From JAIFWN01 sp049304015 (GTDB lineage: Bacteria; Patescibacteriota; Minisyncoccia; Phycocordibacterales; Zambryskibacteraceae), in assembly GCA_049304015.1 (NCBI GenBank), contig JBAQNS010000004.1:1-46677 (forward strand): a stretch of DNA of 46,677 bases, given 5' to 3'. Both the position numbers and the translations under genes were made by a program. The notes beneath the pieces are model-generated. The model was not told the DNA's origin. It saw only the letters and a program-made list of their open reading frames with translations, and did not search any database. This document shows, in pieces, positions 40,744 through 46,600 of the stretch (within the stretch, counting starts at the first letter, position 1; each line of letters opens with the position of its first letter).

Positions 40744-41511
40744 ATGGAAGCAAAAGTCTACGACATTAATGCCAAAGAAAAGTCATCTATCACTCTCCCA
40801 GTGAGTCTTTTTGGCCTTCCATGGAATTCTGACCTAGTTCACCAAGTCGCCACTTCTCTAAATTCTGCGAAGAGAAAGAATGTTGCCCATACAAAGAATC
40901 GTTCCGAAGTTCGTGGAGGAGGCAAGAAGCCTTGGCAACAAAAAGGAACAGGACGTGCTCGACACGGTTCAACTCGTTCTCCTATTTGGGTTGGTGGAGG
41001 TATCACTCATGGTCCAAGAAACGATGAGAATTTTGACCGCAAGGTTTCAAAGAAAATGAAGGCCAAGGCTTTCTACACTATCCTTTCAAGGAAGTTCAAG
41101 GATGGAGAAGTACTCTTTGTGGATTCACTTTCATTCAAGGAACCAAAGACCAAAATTGCTATTGGAGTGATGAAGAAGCTTGAAGGCATCAAAGGTTTTG
41201 AAATGATTTTCAAGAAGAAAAACAACGCAGCAGTTATCGCTCTTGGTGAGAAAAATACTTCTACAGAGAAAGCACTCTCAAACCTTTCAAATATGGAAGT
41301 GGTTGAATCAAGAAACTTACACCCGCTCGTACTTCTAAAATACAAGTATTTGATTATAGAGAATCCAGACAAAACCCTCATGAACCTTCCTGGACAAAAC
41401 TTATTTGGTTCAACAAAAGTAGCTAGAGTTATAAAAGAAAAAGCCCCAAAGGTTAAAGCAGAAAAGAAAGTTACTGCTCCAAAGAAAAAAGTAGTAGCTA
41501 AGAAGAAATAA
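40744..41511 (+). CDS. rplD: Ribosomal protein uL4 with basic C-terminal extension
   Basis: 255 residues, longer than the ~205 typical. The core has KNRSEVRGGGKKPWQQKGTG (the exit-tunnel loop), ARHGSTRSPIWVGGG and KMKAKAFYTILSRK. The last ~30 residues are Lys/Ala/Val repeats (KVKAEKKVTAPKKKVVAKKK). It lines the peptide exit tunnel and in some bacteria represses the S10 operon; no evidence for that here. Confidence 0.97.
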   Translation: MEAKVYDINAKEKSSITLPVSLFGLPWNSDLVHQVATSLNSAKRKNVAHTKNRSEVRGGGKKPWQQKGTGRARHGSTRSPIWVGGGITHGPRNDENFDRKVSKKMKAKAFYTILSRKFKDGEVLFVDSLSFKEPKTKIAIGVMKKLEGIKGFEMIFKKKNNAAVIALGEKNTSTEKALSNLSNMEVVESRNLHPLVLLKYKYLIIENPDKTLMNLPGQNLFGSTKVARVIKEKAPKVKAEKKVTAPKKKVVAKKK

Positions 41512-41515
41512 ATTT

Positions 41516-41806
41516 ATGACTACCCACATCCAACCAGCAACAGTTTTACTTCGTCCAAGAGTGACAGAAAAAGCAGCTCTTAAGGCGGATAAGGCAAATA
41601 TTTATGTCTTTGAAGTGACTAAGACAGCCACCAAGAAGCAAATCATCGCTTCTATAAAGGATGCTTTCAAGGTGACTCCTATTGCTGTTCACCTTTTGGC
41701 CATCCCTAGAAAGGAGGTCTTTCGTCGAGGTAAGTCAGGCATTAAGGGGGGAGGCAAGAAGGCTTATATTGAGTTAAAGAAGGGAGACAAAATCGAAGTA
41801 ATGTAA
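41516..41806 (+). CDS. rplW: Ribosomal protein uL23
   Basis: 96 residues. LLRPRVTEKAALKADKANIYVFEV is the typical N-terminus (quoted in part), then TKKQIIASIKDAF and RKEVFRRGKSGIKGGGKKAYIEL. It forms the docking site at the tunnel exit for trigger factor, whose gene ends at base 576 of this window. It is four bases from rplD. Confidence 0.97.
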   Translation: MTTHIQPATVLLRPRVTEKAALKADKANIYVFEVTKTATKKQIIASIKDAFKVTPIAVHLLAIPRKEVFRRGKSGIKGGGKKAYIELKKGDKIEVM

Positions 41807-41816
41807 TACAAATTTT

Positions 41817-42656
41817 ATGAAGAAATACAGACCAACATCTCCATCGAGACGACAAACTTCAAACGTTGAATTCAAAAAGTTCACGACTGTTAGCGAACCT
41901 TTGAAATCTTTAACTCGAGGATTCAGACGAGCCAATGGACGAAACAATTCTGGTAAAATCACCACTCGTCATAAGGGGGGAGGACACAAGAGACTTTTTA
42001 GAGAGATAGACTTTACATACAACAAATTGAACGTGCCTTTCACCATAAAGACTGTTGAATACGATCCAAACCGTTCTGGTTTTATTGGACTAGTCGCTTA
42101 TAAGGATGGAGAGAGACGATACTCACTCTTACACAAAGGAGCCAAGGTTGGAGAGACATTTGTAGCCGGAGAAAATGCTCCTCTTGTGCCTGGGAACAAA
42201 TTGCCTCTAAAGAATATCCCTGTTGGAACATTCGTATACAACGTAGAATTAAAGCCAAATGGTGGAGCTAGAATCGCTCGTTCTGGAGGAAACTATGTAG
42301 AAGTGAGTGCGAAGGATGGTGGTTATGTAGACGTGAAGATGCCTTCATCAGAAGTTAGAAAAGTTATCGAGACTGCCTATGCAACAATTGGTGAAGCTTC
42401 AAACGATGAAAACCGTCTTACAAATCTAGGTAAGGCAGGAAGGAATCGATGGTTAGGAGTTCGTCCAACAGTTCGAGGTACTGCTCAAAACCCAGTAGAC
42501 CACCCACACGGCGGAGGAGAAGGCAGACAAGGACGAGGACGCAGACGAGCAATCTCTGTATACGGGAAGCCAACAGGCAAGGGCCAGAAATCTCGACGCT
42601 CAAAGAAATACTCAAACAAACATATTGTCCGAAGACGAAAAGTCGGCAAGAAGTAA
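41817..42656 (+). CDS. rplB: Ribosomal protein uL2
   Basis: 279 residues. Conserved motifs are GRNNSGKITTRHKGGGHKR, ARSGGNYVEVSAKDGGYV, and the catalytic-centre region RPTVRGTAQNPVDHPHGGGEG. It is required for subunit joining and peptidyl transfer. The S10 operon stops here with a strong terminator. rpsS, rplV, rpsC and the rest of the usual series do not follow; two orphan genes and the rplJ-rplL unit do. Confidence 0.98.
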   Translation: MKKYRPTSPSRRQTSNVEFKKFTTVSEPLKSLTRGFRRANGRNNSGKITTRHKGGGHKRLFREIDFTYNKLNVPFTIKTVEYDPNRSGFIGLVAYKDGERRYSLLHKGAKVGETFVAGENAPLVPGNKLPLKNIPVGTFVYNVELKPNGGARIARSGGNYVEVSAKDGGYVDVKMPSSEVRKVIETAYATIGEASNDENRLTNLGKAGRNRWLGVRPTVRGTAQNPVDHPHGGGEGRQGRGRRRAISVYGKPTGKGQKSRRSKKYSNKHIVRRRKVGKK

Positions 42657-42688
42657 AATCAAAAATCCCCTTAAGGGGATTTTTGATT
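42657..42688 (+). terminator. Intrinsic terminator after rplB
   Basis: A perfect 14-bp stem (42657-42670 with 42675-42688) has loop TTAA. CCCC/GGGG is at its top and a T-rich 3' arm ends it. Confidence 0.92.
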
Positions 42689-42690
42689 AC

Positions 42691-42696
42691 TTGACT
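42691..42696 (+). promoter_or_regulatory. Possible -35 box of the 91-aa orphan gene
   Basis: TTGACT lies three bases after the terminator. The matching -10 is poor (GAGGAT at 42714 with 17-base spacing), so the promoter is only suggested. A mini-frame of 12 codons (42718-42753) lies in the leader. Confidence 0.35.
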
Positions 42697-42759
42697 TGGG
42701 TCATTTGAATATGGAGGATGGAGCATAGGCAGAACAAACTCCTTAACCAAGGCTGACCA

Positions 42760-43035
42760 ATGACGAAAGGGAAGGTAAAGAAGCTCAAGGAAGGTCTCAA
42801 GGGCAAGACGGTTGTAGGATCATGGTTCCAAGGAATCATCACGAACGATCCAGCCACCGACCAGTTTCTCGTTTTGAGATGTGCTCGAGTGCAGTATTCT
42901 GGAGTAGTAAACCCGATGCTCCCAAGAGTCTACTGGTGGGAAAGGGTTAAGGGTGAAGCTCTGGTTATCCCTTTGTCTCATGCAGGGGCATTCACAGTCG
43001 TACAGAAACTTCCTTATCTCCGCTCCGACAAGTAG
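42760..43035 (+). CDS. Orphan protein, 91 aa, basic N-terminus and beta-rich
   Basis: A Lys-rich start (MTKGKVKKLKEGLKGK) is followed by a beta-like domain (GSWFQGIITND, QFLVLRCARVQYSG, VYWWERVKGEALVIPLS). The small size and basic start could suggest RNA binding, but no family is recognised. AAGG lies seven bases before the ATG. The stop codon is in the loop of its own terminator. It is inserted directly after rplB at the point where the S10 operon is broken. Confidence 0.68.
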   Translation: MTKGKVKKLKEGLKGKTVVGSWFQGIITNDPATDQFLVLRCARVQYSGVVNPMLPRVYWWERVKGEALVIPLSHAGAFTVVQKLPYLRSDK

Positions 43036-43048
43036 CCGGAGTTTTTTA
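43023..43048 (+). terminator. Terminator overlapping the end of the 91-aa gene
   Basis: Stem CTCCG (43023-43027) / CGGAG (43037-43041) with the TAG stop in the loop, followed by TTTTTTATT. The next -35 box starts at 43049. Confidence 0.75.
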
Positions 43049-43076
43049 TTGACAAATATCATACATATTGTAATGT
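43049..43076 (+). promoter_or_regulatory. Promoter of the 137-aa orphan gene
   Basis: TTGACA (43049-43054), a 16-base spacer, and TAATGT (43071-43076). The ~80-base leader contains the hairpin-forming AGGTGAAGAACACCT and GGAGAAGATCTCC. Confidence 0.6.
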
Positions 43077-43163
43077 TTCCTTGTTTCCGATAGGTGAAGA
43101 ACACCTTACTCACGGAGAAGATCTCCTTGAGCCACAACGGCGGAATAGATCTTTGGAGGATGT

Positions 43164-43577
43164 ATGAACAAGTTTCTTGATTCTACGGGTCTGCTTGATT
43201 TCTTCGCACTTTTCACTGCAGTAGGCATTCCTGTGATGATTTCTTTGGCTCTCAAGTATTATTTTTACAAGAGAGAATTCAAAGAAAAGCGTCAATTTAT
43301 CAGGTCTTTCGTGACCCAGAAGACTGTTAATCTGGTCATCAAGGACCAAGCTATACATTTGCAAAGTCTTTTTGATGAACAGATCAAGTCCCAAACTCGT
43401 TCTAGCGGAGCGAGTGTCGATAAGAGGGATGAAATGGTTCGTTCTGCGGCGGAGAGTATTGCTGTCGAAAAAAAGAAGTTCTGGGATTTGGTTGGCATGG
43501 CTCGAATCCAAGGTTTCCGAGTTCCTGAAACCATCGATGAAACTCTGGATCTACACGAACAGATGTCCGAGATTTAG
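43164..43577 (+). CDS. Orphan membrane-anchored protein, 137 aa
   Basis: The start has GGAGG four bases upstream, a strong Shine-Dalgarno site. One membrane helix near the N-terminus (LLDFFALFTAVGIPVMISLALKYY, ~9-32, quoted in part elsewhere) leads into a charged helical cytoplasmic part (YKREFKEKRQFIRSF, LFDEQIKSQTRS, DEMVRSAAESIAVEKKKF). A C-terminal TIDETLDLHEQMSEI follows. No family is recognised. Own promoter with a structured leader; own terminator three bases after the stop. Sits between rplB and rplJ. Confidence 0.7.
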   Translation: MNKFLDSTGLLDFFALFTAVGIPVMISLALKYYFYKREFKEKRQFIRSFVTQKTVNLVIKDQAIHLQSLFDEQIKSQTRSSGASVDKRDEMVRSAAESIAVEKKKFWDLVGMARIQGFRVPETIDETLDLHEQMSEI

Positions 43578-43579
43578 TT

Positions 43580-43601
43580 AACCACCTACGGGTGGTTTTT
43601 T
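43580..43601 (+). terminator. Intrinsic terminator after the 137-aa gene
   Basis: Stem AACCACC/GGTGGTT with a 4-base loop, followed by a T run. The rplJ -35 box TTGACA starts at 43603. Confidence 0.88.
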
Positions 43602-43602
43602 A

Positions 43603-43630
43603 TTGACAAAAAGCTAAAATCCTATAAAGT
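43603..43630 (+). promoter_or_regulatory. rplJ-rplL promoter
   Basis: TTGACA (43603-43608), a 16-base spacer, and TAAAGT (43625-43630). Confidence 0.7.
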
Positions 43631-43636
43631 ATCCGC

Positions 43637-43766
43637 ATAAGGTCAAAGACAGAAGGTTAACCCCGCCTAGGCGGGGCGTTAAATCCTTCCGAGACTAAAC
43701 TCTACTGCTTCGGCAGATCCTGAGACCTTATATAGGTCGATTTTTTTAGCCAAAAAACAAAACCAA
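43637..43766 (+). promoter_or_regulatory. Structured rplJ leader with possible attenuator
   Basis: About 130 bases without a gene. A strong hairpin CCCCGCC/GGCGGGG (43661-43676) is followed by GAG/CTC and a CTGC-TTCG-GCAG hairpin. GACCT/AGGTC (43723-43737) followed by a run of seven T (43740-43746) could act as a terminator just before rplJ. Leaders of rplJL operons are known targets of L10(L12)4 autoregulation. I infer the same role here. Confidence 0.5.
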
Positions 43767-44255
43767 ATGGCAATATCAAGAACCAAAAAAGGAGAAATAA
43801 TTGATAAGCTCCAAGGAGCTTTGAAGGGTGCCAAGTCTCTTGTCTTCGTGAACTTCCACGGTCTAAAGGTTTCTGATGCCACAGCGATGCGCCGAGCCCT
43901 CAAGGGCGAAGGTGTCTCATACGCAGTGACTAAGAAATCTCTAACCAAGAGAGTGCTCGCAGATGAGAAGTTTGAAGGCACACTTCCAGAGCTCACAGGC
44001 GAACTCGCGATGGCTTGGTCAGAAGACCTCATTGCTCCAGCTCGTGGAGTTTATGGCTTCCAAAAGAAATTCCCAGAGGGTATTCATATCCTAGGAGGAG
44101 TATTCGAAGGACGATACATGAATAAGTCAGAGATGGAAGGCATCGCCACCATCCCAACTACTGATGTTCTCCGTGGAATGTTTGTAAACATCATCAATTC
44201 TCCAATACAGCGTTTCGCTATCGCGCTTAATGAGGTAGCAAAAACTAAGAATTAA
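43767..44255 (+). CDS. rplJ: Ribosomal protein uL10
   Basis: 162 residues. The N-terminal rRNA-binding domain has LQGALKGAKSLVFVNFHGL and MRRALKGEGVSYAVTKKSL. The C-terminal helix (FVNIINSPIQRFAIALNEV) binds L7/L12 dimers. It forms the base of the ribosomal stalk. rplK and rplA, which often precede it, are absent; the unit is rplJ-rplL only. No Shine-Dalgarno site. Confidence 0.96.
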   Translation: MAISRTKKGEIIDKLQGALKGAKSLVFVNFHGLKVSDATAMRRALKGEGVSYAVTKKSLTKRVLADEKFEGTLPELTGELAMAWSEDLIAPARGVYGFQKKFPEGIHILGGVFEGRYMNKSEMEGIATIPTTDVLRGMFVNIINSPIQRFAIALNEVAKTKN

Positions 44256-44268
44256 TTAATTATAAAAT

Positions 44269-44631
44269 ATGACACAAGAACAAATCATTGAAGCTGTAGA
44301 GAAGTTGAGCGTATTAGAACTCAACACTCTAGTGAAGGCTATTGAAGAAAAGTGGGGTGTTTCAGCTACAGCAGTCGCAGCAGCAGGTCCTGCAGCAGCC
44401 GGTGAAGCTGTAGAAGCCAAATCAACAGCCGATGTAGAACTTACAGATTCTGGTGCTAACAAGATTGCAGTTATCAAGGTAGTTAAGGAAGTGCTCGCCC
44501 TAGGCCTCAAAGAAGCCAAGGATCTTGTAGACGCCGCTCCTTCTATGCTCAAAGCAGGAATGAAGAACGATGAGGCAGCAGAACTCAAGAAGAAGATTGA
44601 GGAAGCTGGAGGTAAAGTGACTTTGAAGTAA
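44269..44631 (+). CDS. rplL: Ribosomal protein bL12 (L7/L12)
   Basis: 120 residues. N-terminal dimerisation helix pair (IIEAVEKLSVLELNTLVKAI), an Ala/Gly/Pro hinge (VAAAGPAAAGEAVEA), and the C-terminal factor-binding domain with NKIAVIKVVKEVLALGLKEAK and LVDAAPSMLKAG. The stalk protein recruits EF-G and EF-Tu, both encoded just upstream in this window. It lies 13 bases after rplJ and is followed by a strong terminator. Confidence 0.97.
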   Translation: MTQEQIIEAVEKLSVLELNTLVKAIEEKWGVSATAVAAAGPAAAGEAVEAKSTADVELTDSGANKIAVIKVVKEVLALGLKEAKDLVDAAPSMLKAGMKNDEAAELKKKIEEAGGKVTLK

Positions 44632-44651
44632 TAAACTTCTTGTTCCAAATC

Positions 44652-44679
44652 AAAAAAACCACCTTCGGGTGGTTTTTTT
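44652..44679 (+). terminator. Intrinsic terminator after rplL
   Basis: A 12-bp stem of seven A plus CCACC pairs with GGTGG plus seven T, with a TTCG tetraloop. The next -35 box TTGACA starts at 44681. Confidence 0.92.
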
Positions 44680-44680
44680 G

Positions 44681-44708
44681 TTGACACCGAAACTCACGAG
44701 TGTAATCT
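44681..44708 (+). promoter_or_regulatory. Promoter of the 85-aa orphan gene
   Basis: TTGACA (44681-44686), a 16-base spacer, and TAATCT (44703-44708). Confidence 0.6.
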
Positions 44709-44737
44709 ATCTATAGACGGTCCCCCAAGGAGGAGCA

Positions 44738-44995
44738 ATGCGCGCCACATTGATGGACGTAAGGATCTTGTGGTTTGTCTGGCAATACGAAAACAGACGA
44801 CCAACGCGTAGCGTAGCTCGCCGAGATCTGAACAAGCGCTTCCTTAGAATGTTTAGGGAAATTGCGCGTATAACCGGGAAGAATATGTGCCTTCCTGGTC
44901 GGCCGGACGACGAGAAGGCTCTGGACAAGAAGTCGGACGCCCTCTACTGTCGGATGGAAGAGGAGTGGGACAAAATCATGATGCACAAGAGTTGA
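44738..44995 (+). CDS. Orphan protein, 85 aa, basic and helical
   Basis: The strongest Shine-Dalgarno site in the window (AAGGAGG, four bases before the ATG). The product is Arg/Lys-rich and helical (NRRPTRSVARRDLNKRFLRMFREIARI quoted in part: RRDLNKRFLRMFREIAR), with a C-terminal acidic-basic helix (YCRMEEEWDKIMMHKS). No family is recognised; nucleic-acid or ribosome binding is possible from charge alone. Codons such as CGC, GCG, CGG and CTC contrast with the adjoining rplL. Own promoter and own terminator; located directly after rplL. Confidence 0.7.
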   Translation: MRATLMDVRILWFVWQYENRRPTRSVARRDLNKRFLRMFREIARITGKNMCLPGRPDDEKALDKKSDALYCRMEEEWDKIMMHKS

Positions 44996-45022
44996 AACCC
45001 TATCGATTTGGTAGGGTTTTTA
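44995..45022 (+). terminator. Intrinsic terminator after the 85-aa gene
   Basis: An 8-bp stem AAACCCTA/TAGGGTTT starts at the last base of the stop codon and is followed by TTTA. Confidence 0.88.
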
Positions 45023-45053
45023 CTTACTAGCATTCGGAGGCTTATATACGTAG

Positions 45054-45122
45054 TCCCGTTAGAGAAAATTGCAACATAAAATATATAAAATGGCTCTATT
45101 GGACGGGTCTTCTCTAACGGGA
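45054..45122. mobile_element. Miniature inverted-repeat element, copy 2 (69 bp)
   Basis: Perfect 13-bp terminal inverted repeats: TCCCGTTAGAGAA at 45054-45066 and its complement at 45110-45122. The 43-bp core is AT-rich and contains TATATAAAATGGCT. A 3-bp direct repeat TAG flanks both sides (45051-45053, 45123-45125). The outer ten bases match copy 1 (32206-32269), while the inner three differ but stay complementary within each copy. The right-hand TAG forms the start of a TAGAAT -10 box for the next gene. Confidence 0.6.
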
Positions 45123-45128
45123 TAGAAT
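45123..45128 (+). promoter_or_regulatory. -10 box of the winged-helix gene, leaderless
   Basis: TAGAAT at 45123-45128, six bases, then ATG 45135. It directly abuts the right end of the inverted-repeat element. Confidence 0.6.
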
Positions 45129-45134
45129 GGCCGT

Positions 45135-45695
45135 ATGACAAAGTCAGTATCAAATATCTTCGGCGGAGAGGCCAAAGTGAAAATAATGCGTTTATTCATA
45201 TTTAACCCAGGTATTATTTTCGAAGCCTCGGCCGTATCAGACAGAACTCAAGAGAGACGACCTGTAGTAGCCAGAGAGATTGGGAATTTAGTTAAGGCAG
45301 GCTTATTAAAGAAAAAGAGTAAGGGTTACACCTTAAATTATGATTATCCATATGTTGAAGCTTTGAACAGTTTCCTCATAGACGCGAGCCCTATAACAGA
45401 GAAGGAGGTAATAAAGAAAATTTCTCGTGCCGGAGTGATTAAGCTCATATTAATCTCTGGAGTTTTTCTTCATGACAGAGAAGCGAGAGTAGATATGCTC
45501 GTAGTGGGGGATCATCTAAAGAAAGGGGTTTTGGTGCAAGCCATTAGTTCTATAGAGGCCATGCTAGGCAAAGAAATCCGCTATGCATCGTTTGAAACCG
45601 CTGATTTTCAATATAGATTAGGCCTTTATGACAAACTAGTTCGAGACATCTTGGACTTCAAACACAAAAAAATCCTCAACAAACTAGGAGTTTAG
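45135..45695 (+). CDS. Winged-helix protein with nucleotidyltransferase-like C-terminal domain
   Basis: 186 residues. Residues ~5-75 look like a winged helix (GGEAKVKIMRLFIFNPG, then RRPVVAREIGNLVKAGLLKKKSKGYTLN). The C-terminal part (~100-186) has LILISGVFLHDREARVDMLVVGD, a pattern seen in minimal nucleotidyltransferase-fold domains (quoted in part; key residues are Gly-Val, Arg-Val-Asp and Val-Gly-Asp). Only one of the usual two catalytic Asp residues is evident, so it may be a non-catalytic sensor or regulator. Such fusions are common in CPR and archaea as putative transcription regulators. Target unknown. It follows the inverted-repeat element. Confidence 0.75.
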   Translation: MTKSVSNIFGGEAKVKIMRLFIFNPGIIFEASAVSDRTQERRPVVAREIGNLVKAGLLKKKSKGYTLNYDYPYVEALNSFLIDASPITEKEVIKKISRAGVIKLILISGVFLHDREARVDMLVVGDHLKKGVLVQAISSIEAMLGKEIRYASFETADFQYRLGLYDKLVRDILDFKHKKILNKLGV

Positions 45696-45752
45696 CTTTA
45701 TTTATTATCCACAAACCCTATACAATCCCTATTTATATGGTTTTTGGCGGTG

Positions 45753-45758
45753 TATAAT
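45753..45758 (+). promoter_or_regulatory. -10 box for the channel-like gene
   Basis: TATAAT at 45753-45758; no convincing -35. A perfect DnaA box TTATCCACA at 45705-45713 lies upstream. The predicted leader is ~63 bases with GAGG at 45777-45780. Confidence 0.45.
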
Positions 45759-45827
45759 AAAGCATACCCCTAAAAAGAGGTAACATTAATAATAAGTGCA
45801 TTTGCACAGACCCTCAGTCAAGAACAT

Positions 45828-46517
45828 ATGTTGATTCAAACATGGGGACAAGTACTTACACTTTCATTCCAGAACCTATGGATGGGAGTTGTAGCCTTTG
45901 TTCCACAGTTAGTTGTCGCAATTATTATCCTCATCCTCGGATGGCTCATTGGCGCTTTGTTTGGTCGAGCTATCTGGCAGGTGTTCCGTTCTCTAAGAGT
46001 TGATGAAGCCCTAAGACGAGCCGGTTTTGAGACTTTCCTAAGACGAGGAGGTCTTAACCTCGATTCAGGAGCTTTCATTGGTGGCCTTGTTAAGTGGTTT
46101 GTGATCCTTGTATTCCTAATAGGATCATTCAACGTTCTAGGTCTCAGCCAAGTTAACGCATTCATTAGTGATGTTGTTCTTCTTTACCTCCCTCGCGTAA
46201 TTGTCGCTGCTCTTATCCTACTTGTAGGAGGAGTTGTTGGTGATGTTATCGATCGAGTAGTAGTCACAGCAGCCAAGACAGCTGAAATTCGTTCAGCACA
46301 CTTCGCTGGTTCACTTTCAAAGTGGGCAGTTTGGATATTTGCTATCCTTGTTGCGCTTTCACAGCTCGGCATCGCAGCAGCCTTTAGCCAGACTCTATTC
46401 ACAGGCATTGTTATCGCCATCTCACTTGCCCTAGGCCTTTCATTTGGTCTTGGTGGTCAAGAATCAGCAGCTCATTTCATTGAGAAGCTACGTGGAGAGA
46501 TGAATGGTAGTAAGTAA
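45828..46517 (+). CDS. Mechanosensitive-channel-like membrane protein (conserved TM-helix family)
   Basis: 229 residues from ATG 45828. About five hydrophobic segments; two copies of the conserved helix element found in small-conductance channel relatives are seen: PQLVVAIIILILGWLIGALFG (~25-45, quoted short elsewhere) and PRVIVAALILLVGGVVGDVI (~122-141). The end has ALGLSFGLGGQESAAHFIEKL, close to the MscS GxGxG-type pore helix. The soluble MscS beta domain is absent. The open frame extends upstream of the ATG to 45774 without a stop, and a GAGG at 45777 suggests a possible noncanonical upstream start. Role: likely osmotic or tension-related, uncertain. Confidence 0.82.
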   Translation: MLIQTWGQVLTLSFQNLWMGVVAFVPQLVVAIIILILGWLIGALFGRAIWQVFRSLRVDEALRRAGFETFLRRGGLNLDSGAFIGGLVKWFVILVFLIGSFNVLGLSQVNAFISDVVLLYLPRVIVAALILLVGGVVGDVIDRVVVTAAKTAEIRSAHFAGSLSKWAVWIFAILVALSQLGIAAAFSQTLFTGIVIAISLALGLSFGLGGQESAAHFIEKLRGEMNGSK

Positions 46518-46520
46518 TAA

Positions 46521-46546
46521 GAAGTATTATAGCTAGATAATACTTC
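46521..46546. repeat. Perfect inverted repeat after the channel gene
   Basis: GAAGTATTAT (46521-46530), six bases, and its exact complement (46537-46546). It precedes the terminator at 46555 and may stabilise the mRNA 3' end. Confidence 0.7.
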
Positions 46547-46554
46547 AATTTAGC

Positions 46555-46584
46555 AAAAATCCGCTTCTCGAGAGGCGGATTTTT
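46555..46584 (+). terminator. Intrinsic terminator after the channel gene
   Basis: A perfect 10-bp stem AAAAATCCGC/GCGGATTTTT with a 10-base loop that contains the palindrome TCTCGAGA. Confidence 0.9.
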
Positions 46585-46587
46585 GTA

Positions 46588-46593
46588 TATACT
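46588..46593 (+). promoter_or_regulatory. -10 box of the final partial gene
   Basis: TATACT at 46588-46593, seven bases before ATG 46601; near-leaderless. Confidence 0.5.
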
Positions 46594-46600
46594 GAACGAA

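Noticed and set aside
1501..44995. Integron gene cassettes as an explanation for the orphan genes
   Set aside because: Each gene carries its own promoter and terminator. I see no shared attC-like inverted core sites, orientations vary, and no integrase is in the window.
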